The notes below the pieces were generated by a model. That model was not told where the DNA came from and ran no database searches. It was given only the letters and a program-made list of their open reading frames with translations. Made by a program: the position numbers and the translations under genes. This document shows, piece after piece, positions 36,066-44,600 of a stretch of 64,000 nt of DNA (positions are counted from its first letter, which is position 1; the number at the start of each line of letters is the position of its first letter). Origin of the DNA: Xenophilus arseniciresistens (lineage in GTDB: Bacteria > Pseudomonadota > Gammaproteobacteria > Burkholderiales > Burkholderiaceae_C); NCBI RefSeq assembly GCF_028023875.1, contig NZ_JAQIPB010000009.1, forward strand, positions 203,616 through 267,615. Reading direction: 5' to 3'.

Positions 36066-37316
36066 TCAGAAACGGGCGACCACGCCGCTGAAGTCCACGT
36101 CTTTCGCGACATAGACATTCACGACCGTTCCCTGGTTGATGGTGACCGTGTCCGGCCGGTTGGCTGCGCGCCGCACCGCCATGCTGGCCAAGCTCTGCAA
36201 AGTCTGTGCGGTGTAGCTCTCGAAGGGCGACTGCACGGCAATGCCCCCGCCGGTCACCGTGGTCGACTCCGGCCCGTTCTTCGCGGCGCCGTACTTGAAA
36301 GCGTCGGCGAACAAGCTGATGAGCAAGGCGGAGCCAACGCGTGAGAACCAGTGTTGGTCGAGATGTCCGGGATGGCCGGCCCCCCCCAGGTTGTCGACAC
36401 CTGGGCTTGCCATGTTTACATCAATGCCATTGGGCGTGACGATGCGATCCCAGATGACAGCAAGGCGGGGACCGTTAGGCTCGGTGTCGTACTTCCCAAG
36501 TACTTTTGAGCCCTTTGGAAGAAGCAGCCGCTTGCCGTTCACGGAGTACACCGGCTCCGTCACCACGCACGATGTGAACCCTGGGATGTCAGTGATGATG
36601 CGTGTTTCCAGAACGCAACGCAGGTAGGTGCCGCGGACCATGAGGGCGTCAGGGTGCAGAAGAGGCTCGGCACTGGCGGTGGGCGCCAAGGGTTTGGCGC
36701 GGTAGGCGCTGTTCGGCCCGATGGCCGGCTCAGCGCCCGGCACTCCTTGGATTCCGGGTATACCCGCCAGGCCAGCAAAAGGGGCCACCGGGTTCGCCAC
36801 AGCCGGCTGCGTTGCATCGCCGGCTACGGCAACGGTGCCCGGACCTGCACCCATGCGACGCTCCATCAATGAGGGCCCCTGGGATACCGGCCGGGGCGCG
36901 GCTACCGGAGGAAGCGGAGGCGCACTTAAGGGAATTGGCTCGGCAGCAACGATAGGTGCGGCCGTAGGAGGAGGAGGCGATGGAAGCGGCGGCGGCGGCT
37001 TTGGGGCCGCCGGCACGGTGACCAGTTCTTCGCGATGCTGTGTCTTCTCGCTGCGCATCACGTTGCCAACCATCCATATGCCGGCCAATCCCAGAAGGAG
37101 CACCAGCGCCACCAGGAATCCGATTGCGCGCATGTTCATGCGCTGCTGCTCGCTCGATCTGAGCTGTGGTGCTTGTGCATCCAGATCCGGCATCGCCGGC
37201 TGCTCCATACGCGCAGCGTAGGGATTTCCGGGAAGAGCAAACAGGTCTTCCCGGCCGGGCTCTTCGGGAGGATGCTGTGGGTCAGCATCGCCGGTGGTGT
37301 GAGGATGCTGGTTCAC
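36066..37316 (-). CDS. virB10: VirB10 envelope-spanning scaffold protein
   Basis: The 416-residue TrbI/VirB10 protein has a cytoplasmic N-terminus, one transmembrane helix (about 63-83) and a Pro-rich periplasmic segment (about 100-135). A C-terminal beta-barrel/antenna domain spans about 215-415, with RGTYLRCVLETRIITDIPG, LLLPKGSKVLGKY and VTINQGTVVNVYVAKDVDF. It runs from the inner membrane to the outer-membrane core of the machine. Its ATG overlaps the virB9 stop by four bases. Confidence 0.96.
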   Translation of the reverse strand: MNQHPHTTGDADPQHPPEEPGREDLFALPGNPYAARMEQPAMPDLDAQAPQLRSSEQQRMNMRAIGFLVALVLLLGLAGIWMVGNVMRSEKTQHREELVTVPAAPKPPPPLPSPPPPTAAPIVAAEPIPLSAPPLPPVAAPRPVSQGPSLMERRMGAGPGTVAVAGDATQPAVANPVAPFAGLAGIPGIQGVPGAEPAIGPNSAYRAKPLAPTASAEPLLHPDALMVRGTYLRCVLETRIITDIPGFTSCVVTEPVYSVNGKRLLLPKGSKVLGKYDTEPNGPRLAVIWDRIVTPNGIDVNMASPGVDNLGGAGHPGHLDQHWFSRVGSALLISLFADAFKYGAAKNGPESTTVTGGGIAVQSPFESYTAQTLQSLASMAVRRAANRPDTVTINQGTVVNVYVAKDVDFSGVVARF

Positions 37317-38074
37317 TTTGCACTGTTCCTGCGAAGGCCGATGACGTTGTCGCCATGACGGACCACCAGATAGGGGTAGGTGCCGTGAACGACGATGGTG
37401 TTTCCTTCCACAGTGGTATTCACCACAGAGTCCTCATCACGCTCGTTCTGACGCATGTAGACCGTGGGGAAGTTGCCGGTAGGGAACTGTTTCAAGTCGC
37501 TCATGCGCAGGTACGTGAAGCGAGCGTCGTCGTAGACGCTCACAGGCGTCAACCAAGGCGCCCCAGCGCTGTCTGTCGCGTAGTCATAGTTGAAGTTGTA
37601 GCTGCGGTCCTTGAGCAAGGCGGTGCTCATGGCTGGGGCCTGCGCCACTCTCTTGGCTTCTTTCGAAAAGCTGGTTTCAGCCGGATAGGTGAACTTGATC
37701 CGGTACTGAACACCCGCTTTGCGCGCCTGTTCCAATGTTCGCCAATCCGTCGCCACGACCCTGAGCTCAAAGATGTAGGAATGCATCGCGGTGCGAATCA
37801 TCAAGTTCGTGTCCACATCCACGTTCTTGGGTTTGAGGTAGAACACGTTGTCGCGTCGGTTCAGGTCCCAGCCGGTGCTGAAACCCGTGCTGTAGTCCAG
37901 GATCCTTTCTTCGGGACTCAGCTCAATTTGCGTTGTGATGCCTAGCCCTGTGCGCACGGCATAGATGCCCTCGGGTTGATATTCGTACTCCTGCACTGTC
38001 TGGGCGACAGCCGGCAAGAATGCGAACAGAGTCACAGCGAGAACCGCTGCTTCATATGAAATGAGAGGCTTCAT
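37313..38074 (-). CDS. virB9: VirB9 outer-membrane core protein
   Basis: The 253-residue protein has a signal peptide ending AVAQ (about residue 24). It carries the CagX/VirB9 fold, shown by YAVRTGLGITTQIELSPEERI, VFYLKPKNVDVDTNLMIRT near the middle, and a C-terminal domain ending YPYLVVRHGDNVIGLRRN. With VirB7 and VirB10 it forms the outer-membrane core complex. It overlaps virB8 and virB10 by four bases on either side. Confidence 0.95.
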   Translation of the reverse strand: MKPLISYEAAVLAVTLFAFLPAVAQTVQEYEYQPEGIYAVRTGLGITTQIELSPEERILDYSTGFSTGWDLNRRDNVFYLKPKNVDVDTNLMIRTAMHSYIFELRVVATDWRTLEQARKAGVQYRIKFTYPAETSFSKEAKRVAQAPAMSTALLKDRSYNFNYDYATDSAGAPWLTPVSVYDDARFTYLRMSDLKQFPTGNFPTVYMRQNERDEDSVVNTTVEGNTIVVHGTYPYLVVRHGDNVIGLRRNSAK

Positions 38075-39027
38075 GGGCGACGCGCTCCTGAGCGCGGTGT
38101 GGCAGCTGCAGGTGCAATGGGTGCAGTGGCCGCAGAGGTGGGCGAAGGAAGACCCGCACCCGAGAGCGGGGGTGCTGGTGCGGTCGGCGCAGGGATTGAG
38201 GGCAGTTGCAGGCTCGCGCCTTCAGACGAAGCCTCGGGCGCAAACGGTGCACGCGACGCGCTCTCAGTTGCCCTTTCCAAAGGCAGCGCCTCTTCCGGGG
38301 GCGGAGACGCGAAATCCGAGTCAACCCGATAGTCGGTCACCTGAAAACCCAGCGGGTTCTCAATGCGCTGCTGCTCGTTCATCTTCAAGTTGGCCTTGTA
38401 GGTAAAGGCCAGAGTGGCGATCTTTGCGTCGAGCGGTTGGGTGCCGCCGGTCTGTTTGTCGAACACGCTGCGCTGAAAGCGCACGGTAGCGCCGCTGGGA
38501 GGAACGCTCGCGCTTCCTCCGATCAGGGTGATACTCAGGATCCGCGTGCGTATCGCCCGGTTCTTGCCGTATACCTTGTACGGATTAACAGGGTTCAGCT
38601 CCGAATAAAGGTTGGTGTAGCCAGAAGCCACCTCTGGCGAGGACATGGTCAGGACGGTGGTCCAGTCGCGCAGGTTGGTCAGCGCGAGGTCATACGACTC
38701 CCGCGCTGCTATGTAGTGGGCAACGTTGCTGCGATTGATTGCCTCGCTGGTCGTGATGCGCTGGAGGTTTCCCTCATCGGTCAGCCGCGCTGCGGTGCTG
38801 GTTCCTGTGTATGCATCTGCGATCACCAGGTACGGAACCTTCTCTTTCAGCGGGAGTATGTAAAAGTAGCCGCCCAGAAGAATGAGCGCCATGACGATGG
38901 CACAGCACGCTACCCACCATGCACGCCTTTCGCTGCGAGCGGCAATTTCCGCAATGCTGAGTTCGAAGTTGACCGACTGCGAGATCGCATCTTCCATCTT
39001 CGAAGAAGAGGGCTTTCTCTTGAGCAT
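38071..39027 (-). CDS. virB8: VirB8 inner-membrane assembly protein with Pro-rich tail
   Basis: The 318-residue bitopic protein has a cytoplasmic N-terminus, a transmembrane helix (about 38-58) and an NTF2-like periplasmic domain (about 70-235). Conserved parts include PYLVIADAYTG, NRSNVAHYIAARESYD and NPLGFQVTDYRVD. A Pro/Ala-rich C-terminal tail of roughly 80 residues follows, longer than in typical VirB8. The tail may reach toward the outer-membrane complex, which is speculative. The ATG overlaps the virB7 stop by one base. Confidence 0.94.
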   Translation of the reverse strand: MLKRKPSSSKMEDAISQSVNFELSIAEIAARSERRAWWVACCAIVMALILLGGYFYILPLKEKVPYLVIADAYTGTSTAARLTDEGNLQRITTSEAINRSNVAHYIAARESYDLALTNLRDWTTVLTMSSPEVASGYTNLYSELNPVNPYKVYGKNRAIRTRILSITLIGGSASVPPSGATVRFQRSVFDKQTGGTQPLDAKIATLAFTYKANLKMNEQQRIENPLGFQVTDYRVDSDFASPPPEEALPLERATESASRAPFAPEASSEGASLQLPSIPAPTAPAPPLSGAGLPSPTSAATAPIAPAAATPRSGARRP

Positions 39028-39590
39028 CAGGGCCTCGTGCTCGCAACACCGCTGGCCTGCTGTACCACAATGCGCCGCCCGTCGGCCACGGCGGCGAGTC
39101 CTTGCGGGGCATAGATCTCGCTGAGATGCGCAAGTGCAGCTCGCAAGTCCGTCGTCCGAATAGTGGCGGCAGCCTTGTGCAGCGTGAAATCGGAGGTCGC
39201 TTCATAAGCCAACTGAAGATCGTTGTCAGCGGCCCAACGACCGAGCATCGCCTGAACAGTGCCGTCCATTGGCGATGCATAGAAGATATAGGAAGGGTGC
39301 AGAGGGATCTCTGCCGGAGCGGCCTGGAATCGGTTGACTGGCATCCATGAGCCTCCGAATTGCTTCGGGGCGGGCGCGCCGCACCCAGCCAGCATGCCCA
39401 TCAACACAACGCCCATTCCAACCCTGGCCCGCAGGACTGGTCTCTGCCTTACCGCCGAACCATGGCGCTTGTGATTGTCAAACCCAGCCAGAACGTCAAA
39501 CTGCTGAGTGGGACCTGCGCCTATGCGTATGCTCCAGTTCAACGCGCGAAACCGGCCCTCGCCCATGGATTCAACCGCACGGTCGTTCAT
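39027..39590 (-). CDS. virB7: VirB7-like lipoprotein with C-terminal N0/STN-like domain
   Basis: The open frame encodes 187 residues. A lipoprotein motif MGVVLMGMLAGCG puts the acylated Cys at residue 70 of the long form. Downstream, residues about 95-180 look like an N0/STN fold: PMDGTVQAMLGRWAADNDLQL, then LRAALAHLSEIYAPQGL and ADGRRIVV. VirB7 with an added N0 domain is a feature of the Xanthomonas-type antibacterial T4SS. A strong GGGAGGG ribosome-binding site sits 5 bases before the ATG at 39590. That start, however, leaves an unusually long 58-residue region before the signal helix. Initiation at the internal ATG before GVVLMG is the alternative. It is the first gene of the cluster. Confidence 0.82.
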   Translation of the reverse strand: MNDRAVESMGEGRFRALNWSIRIGAGPTQQFDVLAGFDNHKRHGSAVRQRPVLRARVGMGVVLMGMLAGCGAPAPKQFGGSWMPVNRFQAAPAEIPLHPSYIFYASPMDGTVQAMLGRWAADNDLQLAYEATSDFTLHKAAATIRTTDLRAALAHLSEIYAPQGLAAVADGRRIVVQQASGVASTRP

Positions 39591-39912
39591 CTGTGCCCTC
39601 CCTTAAGAGCCTGCTTATTAGTTCAAAAATTCTAGTGAGCGGTAGTGCGAATTGGCATGACGGATGCCTCATGACCTCCAAATTGATGCGCAATGCAAGA
39701 ATTTGTCACATCGTGCAAGTGCTTGATTTCAGTAGGGACCGATTTGGTATCCAGGTAAAGGGCCGATCGCTGCCAGGGCTCCCCGCCGTCGCGACGTCGA
39801 AGGCTCCGAGCCAGCGCACAGAGAGCCTGGGCGGCTCGATGCGCGAGGTTGTTTGAAAGCTCATGCATCTGCGCAGCGCTCTGCCATTGGGCAGAGCGCG
39901 GACGGTCGCGCC
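39591..39912. other. Right edge of the T4SS island: virB promoter region
   Basis: No gene is supported. The part next to virB7 (39591-39740) is AT-richer than its surroundings and should hold the promoter of the whole virB cluster, reading leftwards. From about 39770 the sequence returns to core-like GC. A perfect 10-bp hairpin, GCGCTCTGCC-ATTG-GGCAGAGCGC, occupies 39876-39899, just before the next plus-strand gene. No integrase, tRNA or direct repeat is visible. Confidence 0.45.
39596..39602 (-). promoter_or_regulatory. Strong ribosome-binding site of the first virB gene
   Basis: On the minus strand GGGAGGG stands 5 bases before the ATG at 39590. It is the strongest Shine-Dalgarno in the island and is the main argument for the long form of the VirB7 product or for a leader peptide there. 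Confidence 0.7.
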
Positions 39913-40170
39913 ATGGCCCTTGGACGCTCTTTTGAAACCGCCGACTACAAGCTCTTCCCCTCGCCGCGCAACGAGCACCGCATCGTCTTCGAACACCAGG
40001 TGTTCGTGCCGCAGCCCTATGCGCTGGTCGACTTGCCCAGCTACGACCTCAAGGGCCGCTACAGCCTGTTTGCCGCCTGCCGGTTGTCGGACGGCAAGAT
40101 GGGGCAGTTGGTGACGCTGGAAGATGAGGCGGATGTGGGGAGGTTCCATGCGAGGTTTGTGCCCGACTGA
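39913..40170 (+). CDS. Small conserved-looking protein, function unknown
   Basis: The 85-residue frame begins MALGRSFETADYKLFPSP and ends ADVGRFHARFVPD, with an aromatic-rich middle (HQVFVPQPYALVDLPSYDL). Composition and GC match core genes rather than the island. I recognise no domain, signal or membrane segment. There is no clear ribosome-binding site, and a hairpin lies 13 bases upstream, so the start is uncertain; an in-frame ATG at 39853 would add 20 residues. It may mark the core gene that flanked yaeQ before the island arrived. Confidence 0.5.
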   Translation: MALGRSFETADYKLFPSPRNEHRIVFEHQVFVPQPYALVDLPSYDLKGRYSLFAACRLSDGKMGQLVTLEDEADVGRFHARFVPD

Positions 40171-40409
40171 TTGAGCAAAGCTCAACTTCATGGCCCCTGC
40201 CGCAGCCGATGCACAATCGGCCTCGAGTTCACAAGCTCATCGCATTGCGCCATGCGCGCGGCCCTCACCCGGCCCTCAAGGCCCGGTGAACCCAAGCTCC
40301 TGTTGACCCGACAAGAGCCACTCAGTGCCCATCCACAGGGATGGGGCTCGTGTTGTCGTCAGGTCATCCGCCCTCTCTTTCAAAGAGCCGGCGGTTTGGG
40401 GAGCACTGC

Positions 40410-41609
40410 ATGCTTTCGCACCATCCAAGCGGGCCGCCGTTGGCGTTGCTCATCGGCTTGTCCGCGCTGGGCGTCTTGCCGTTCAACATGTTCGTGCCCT
40501 CATTGCCGAACATCGCAACGGAGTTCGAGACTGACTTCGCCACGGCCAACGTCGCCGTGGCAGGGTACGCGGTGCTTACGGCGTTCACGCACCTGATCGC
40601 AGGCGCACTTTCCGACCGCTTCGGGCGCAGACCTGTTCTGCTGGCTGCATTGGCGATCTTCGTGATCGGCTCCGCGGGTTGCTGCCTGGCCGGGAGCATC
40701 CACATCTTCCTGGGCTTTCGGATGCTCCAGGGAAGCGCCGTTGCGGGGTTCGCCCTGTCTCTGGCCATGATCCGGGACACGGCGGGCGAGCGGATGACCG
40801 CGCAGGTCGGATATGTCTCGTCCGCCTATGCCCTTGCGCCAATGCTCGGGCCCTCTCTTGGCGGGCTGCTGGACGGCTGCTTTGGCTGGCGCGCGAACTT
40901 CGCTGTCTTTGTGATTCTGGGCGCCAGCGCCATGCTCCTGGTTCTGCGCTATTTTCCTGAAACGCACCTGCGTCGGTCCGCATCCATGGCGCAGCAATAC
41001 AAGGGCTATGGCCGGCTGCTGCGCTCTGCGCAGTTCTGGGCTTATGCGCTTTGCATGGCGTTCGCCATTGGAACGCTGTATGTGTTCATCGGTGGCGCGC
41101 CCATGGTGGCCGCGCAGGCCCATGGCGCCTCCTCGACCACCATGGTCGGCATCTACCTGGGCCTTGTTCCTGCAGGCTTCGTGGTCGCGAGCTATGCAGT
41201 GGCGCGGCATGGTTCGCACCTGCCTTCCTCCGGCCTGATCGTCGCGGGGCGCCTGCTGACTTGCACGGGTCTGCTGATCGCTGCGGTGTTGGCCGCGTTG
41301 CAGGTCCATCACCCCCTTGCCTTCTTTGGCCCATGCATCTGCGTGGGGCTCGGCAACGGATTGACGATGCCCGTGACCAACGCTCGCGTGCTTCGCCTCT
41401 ACGCCGAGCTGTCCGGCACGGCCCTGGGCCTGGCATCGGCGATCACGACGGCGGGCGCTGGGGTCATCGCATTTGCCGCTGGCCTGCTGATCGAGGCGTC
41501 GAATGCCCGCGTCCATGTCCTCGCAGCAATGCTGACGACGTCGCTGCTTTCCCTGTGCGCTGCGGCGCTCATCCTTCGCTGGGAATCAAGGGCTGGTGAT
41601 GTTGCCTGA
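40410..41609 (+). CDS. MFS drug-resistance transporter, Bcr/CflA family
   Basis: The 399-residue protein has about twelve transmembrane helices. Family marks are the first-helix region LLIGLSALGVLPFNMFVPSLP, the MFS loop motif GALSDRFGRRPVLL, and MLGPSLGG in helix 5. Bcr/CflA pumps export bicyclomycin, chloramphenicol-like compounds or other small molecules with proton antiport. The ATG at 40410 gives the usual short N-terminus. No regulator gene is adjacent; a small palindrome TTGAGCAAAGCTCAA (40171-40185) lies upstream and might be an operator or just a weak hairpin. Confidence 0.9.
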   Translation: MLSHHPSGPPLALLIGLSALGVLPFNMFVPSLPNIATEFETDFATANVAVAGYAVLTAFTHLIAGALSDRFGRRPVLLAALAIFVIGSAGCCLAGSIHIFLGFRMLQGSAVAGFALSLAMIRDTAGERMTAQVGYVSSAYALAPMLGPSLGGLLDGCFGWRANFAVFVILGASAMLLVLRYFPETHLRRSASMAQQYKGYGRLLRSAQFWAYALCMAFAIGTLYVFIGGAPMVAAQAHGASSTTMVGIYLGLVPAGFVVASYAVARHGSHLPSSGLIVAGRLLTCTGLLIAAVLAALQVHHPLAFFGPCICVGLGNGLTMPVTNARVLRLYAELSGTALGLASAITTAGAGVIAFAAGLLIEASNARVHVLAAMLTTSLLSLCAAALILRWESRAGDVA

Positions 41610-41678
41610 CAGGAACGCGGCTGTTCTGCATCCACCACCGGCACCACGATCCGCTAGAAGGCGCGCTCGCGCGCAGGC

Positions 41679-44600
41679 CTACCAGCGCACCTTCACCCCC
41701 AGGCTGCCGTTGAGCCCGCTCCCGTTGCGCGCCTGTCCGCCCGAGGCCCAGAGCTTGCCGGCCTCGCCGTACACGCTCACCGTCGGCGTGACCTGCCAGT
41801 CGGCGCCGACGGCCAGCTCGGTGCTGCTGCCGCCCGTGCCGCTGAGGATGTCGGCCAGGCCGCCCGGCGCGGCGAAGCGCGTGCGGTCGGTGCCGCCGCC
41901 GCCGCGGTGGACGTTCACCCGCGCATAGGGCCGCAGCGGGCCGCTGCGGGTGTCGATCTCGCCTTTCACGCGCACGCCCACGCGCGCCTGCCAGCCGTTG
42001 TGCAGGTCCTGCTGCACGGTGGTGGCGCCGACCAGGGCCACGTCGTCCAGGCGCAGGCGCTGGTGGATCAACTGCAGCTGTGGCTCGACCTGCCAGCCGG
42101 GGGCAATGGCCCAGGCCTTGCCGACCTCGACGGAGGCCAGCAGGCTGCGCCCCTTGCCGCCGCTGCTCGCGCCCAGGCCCGAGCCGGCGGTGTAGCGATG
42201 GCGCCCGGCCTGGACCACGCCGTCCACGTACAGGCCGTCGCTGCCCTTCCACGTGAGATAGCCGCCCAGGAACTGGCTGCGCAGGTCGTTGCTGCCGGCC
42301 GCCAGGCCCCACACGCCGCGCGCGAAGCCGTTGACCCGCATGTCGCCGTCGAGCTGGCCCACGTAGAGGCCGGCTTTCCAGTTGCCCTCGGCCCAGAGGT
42401 CGGTGCCGGCCTGCAGGCCCGTGAGGCGCCCGCGGCTGGTGGCGCCGACGGTGCCGCCCTGGCCGATCTCGCGGTCGATGCTGATGACGCGGCCCCAGGC
42501 CTGGCGCCGGCCGGCTTCGGGATGCGCACCGTCATCGCCAACGCGCTGGTGGTGGTTGGCCAGCATGCCCAGGCTGGCCTGGCGCAACTGCTCGGGCAAG
42601 GCCGCGAACAGCGGCACTTCGGCGCGGTAGGTGGGCAGGCCGATGCCGGGGGCCGGCGATGGTGCCGGTGCCGGGCCGGGCGGCGGCGATGACAGCGTGC
42701 TGCTCAGATAGGCGCCTTCCGCCGTGCTGTTCAGCTGGTACTCGTACGCGCCCGCCAGCAAGGGCGCAGCCAGTGCAAAGGCGCCGCCCTGGATGCGCGC
42801 GCCGTCCTCGGTGCCCACCACTTCGATGCCTCGGCCGGTGGTCTGCGCACCCAGGCCGCCGACATTGCTCACCTGCACGAAGGTGTTGCCGCTGGCCACG
42901 GCGCCGGGGCCGCTGAGCAGCAGCCGGTCGCTCGCGCTGTTGTCCGTGCCCAGCGTGGTGCCCACGGCCAGCAGGCCGCCCTGCCCGACCCACGGGCCGG
43001 TGACGGTCAGCGTGGTGCCCGGCTGGCTGCCGCGCAGGCTCACCGTGCCGGCGTTGGTGATGCCCGCGACGCTCTGGTGGAAGCCGGCCAGGTCCAGCAC
43101 GGCGCCGGCCGCGATGGTGTGGATTGATGCCGCGCTCAGCGCCTGCGCCGCACCGGCGCGCAGCGTGCCCTGCGCCACGTGCGTGGCGCCGCTGTAGCCG
43201 TTGTTGGCGGCGCCCAGGACCAGCGTGCCGCTGCCGCTCTTGCTGAGATCGGCATTGCCGCTGATGCCGCCGCTGAGCGTGGCGGTGTTCGGGCCGGTGT
43301 CGAAGGTGGGATCGTCCTCGCCGGTGAACACGATGGGGTTGGCCAGCGCGAGGCCGTCGGCCGCGAAGGCCAGCGTGGTGCGGTCGTCCATGCGCACGAT
43401 GCCCGTGCCCAGCGCCGTGCTGCTGCCCACGGCGACCGTGCCCTTGCGCACAGCCGTGCCGCCCGAGTAGCTGTTGTCGCCCGTCAGCATGGTGGTGCCG
43501 GCCCCCAGCTGCTGCAGCGCGCCCTCGCCGCTGATGGCGCCGGCCAGCGTGAGCGCATCGCTGCGGTCCACGGCCAGGCTGGCGTCCCGGGCGATGGCGA
43601 TCGGGCCGGTGCCCACGCTGCCCGCCGTGCCGCCCTCGCCGAGCTGCAGCACGCCGGCCCGGATGCGCGTGTCGGCCGCGCCCAGGTCGCGGTCCAGCAT
43701 CCAGGTGCCCGCCCCTTCCTTGACGAGGACGCCGGCAAAGGTGGTGCGGCCGCCAACGGCCTCGGACTGGCGCTGGCGCGTGCCGGCCGCGGCCTCCAGC
43801 GTGAGCGTGGAGGCGGTGTTCGCGCCGATGCCCAGGTCGCCCGCGATCTGGCTGCCGCCTGCCAGCGTGACGGCGTGCTGCGCCGTGCCGGCCAGCCGCA
43901 CGTCGCCTGCCAGCGTGCCGGCGTTGTGCAGTTCGGTGGCGCCGCCCGACTGGATGCTCGCGTCGCCGCTGGCGGCGATCCGTCCGCCTGCGCGGTTGAG
44001 GATGCGCACCGCGCCCGCAGCCGTGCGCGCGTCGACGGCCATGCCCAGCGCGCCCGCGTTGTCCAGCGTGGCGCCGTCGCGCAGCTGGATGCCGTTGCCC
44101 AGGGTGACGCCCGCATCGACGCGCAAGGTGGCGCTGCCGACGCTGACGCCGCCGCTGCCCAGCGCGCCGCTGCCGGCGGCCACCAGCGTGCCGGCCTCGA
44201 CGGCGGTGCCGCCCGAGTAGCTGTTGGGGCCGGAGAGCGTGAGGGTGCCGCTGCCGGTCGTGACCAGGCCGTTGCTGGCGCCGGGGCTGTCGGTGATCGG
44301 CGCCGAGATGCTGGCGTGCACGCCCGGCATGGTGTTGATGGTGCCGCGCGGCGCCGCGGCCGAACCGGCGGCGGGCGCGATGACCAGCGACCCCACGCCG
44401 GGCGCGCCGTCGATGGTGTAGCCGTCGGTGAGGAACTGCAGCGTGTCGAAGGCCATGTCGCCCTGCACGCGCACGTCGCCGCGCGCACCGCCGAACACGG
44501 CCACCGAATTGCCCCAGCCCACCGAGCGGCTCAGGTCGGGGTCGGGCCCGTCGGCCTGGCGGTCCAGCCAGTTGCTGGCCATGGCCTGCCAGGTGCCGCT

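Noticed and set aside
21170..39590. Conjugative transfer region of an integrative element or plasmid
   Set aside because: No relaxase, integrase, partition or replication gene is present, and two cargo proteins with XVIPCD tails are. Effector secretion explains the set better, though a relaxase outside the window cannot be excluded.
39706..40191. Minus-strand 161-codon frame over the small plus-strand gene
   Set aside because: It is antisense to a more protein-like plus-strand frame, crosses the island edge and has no ribosome-binding site or domain.
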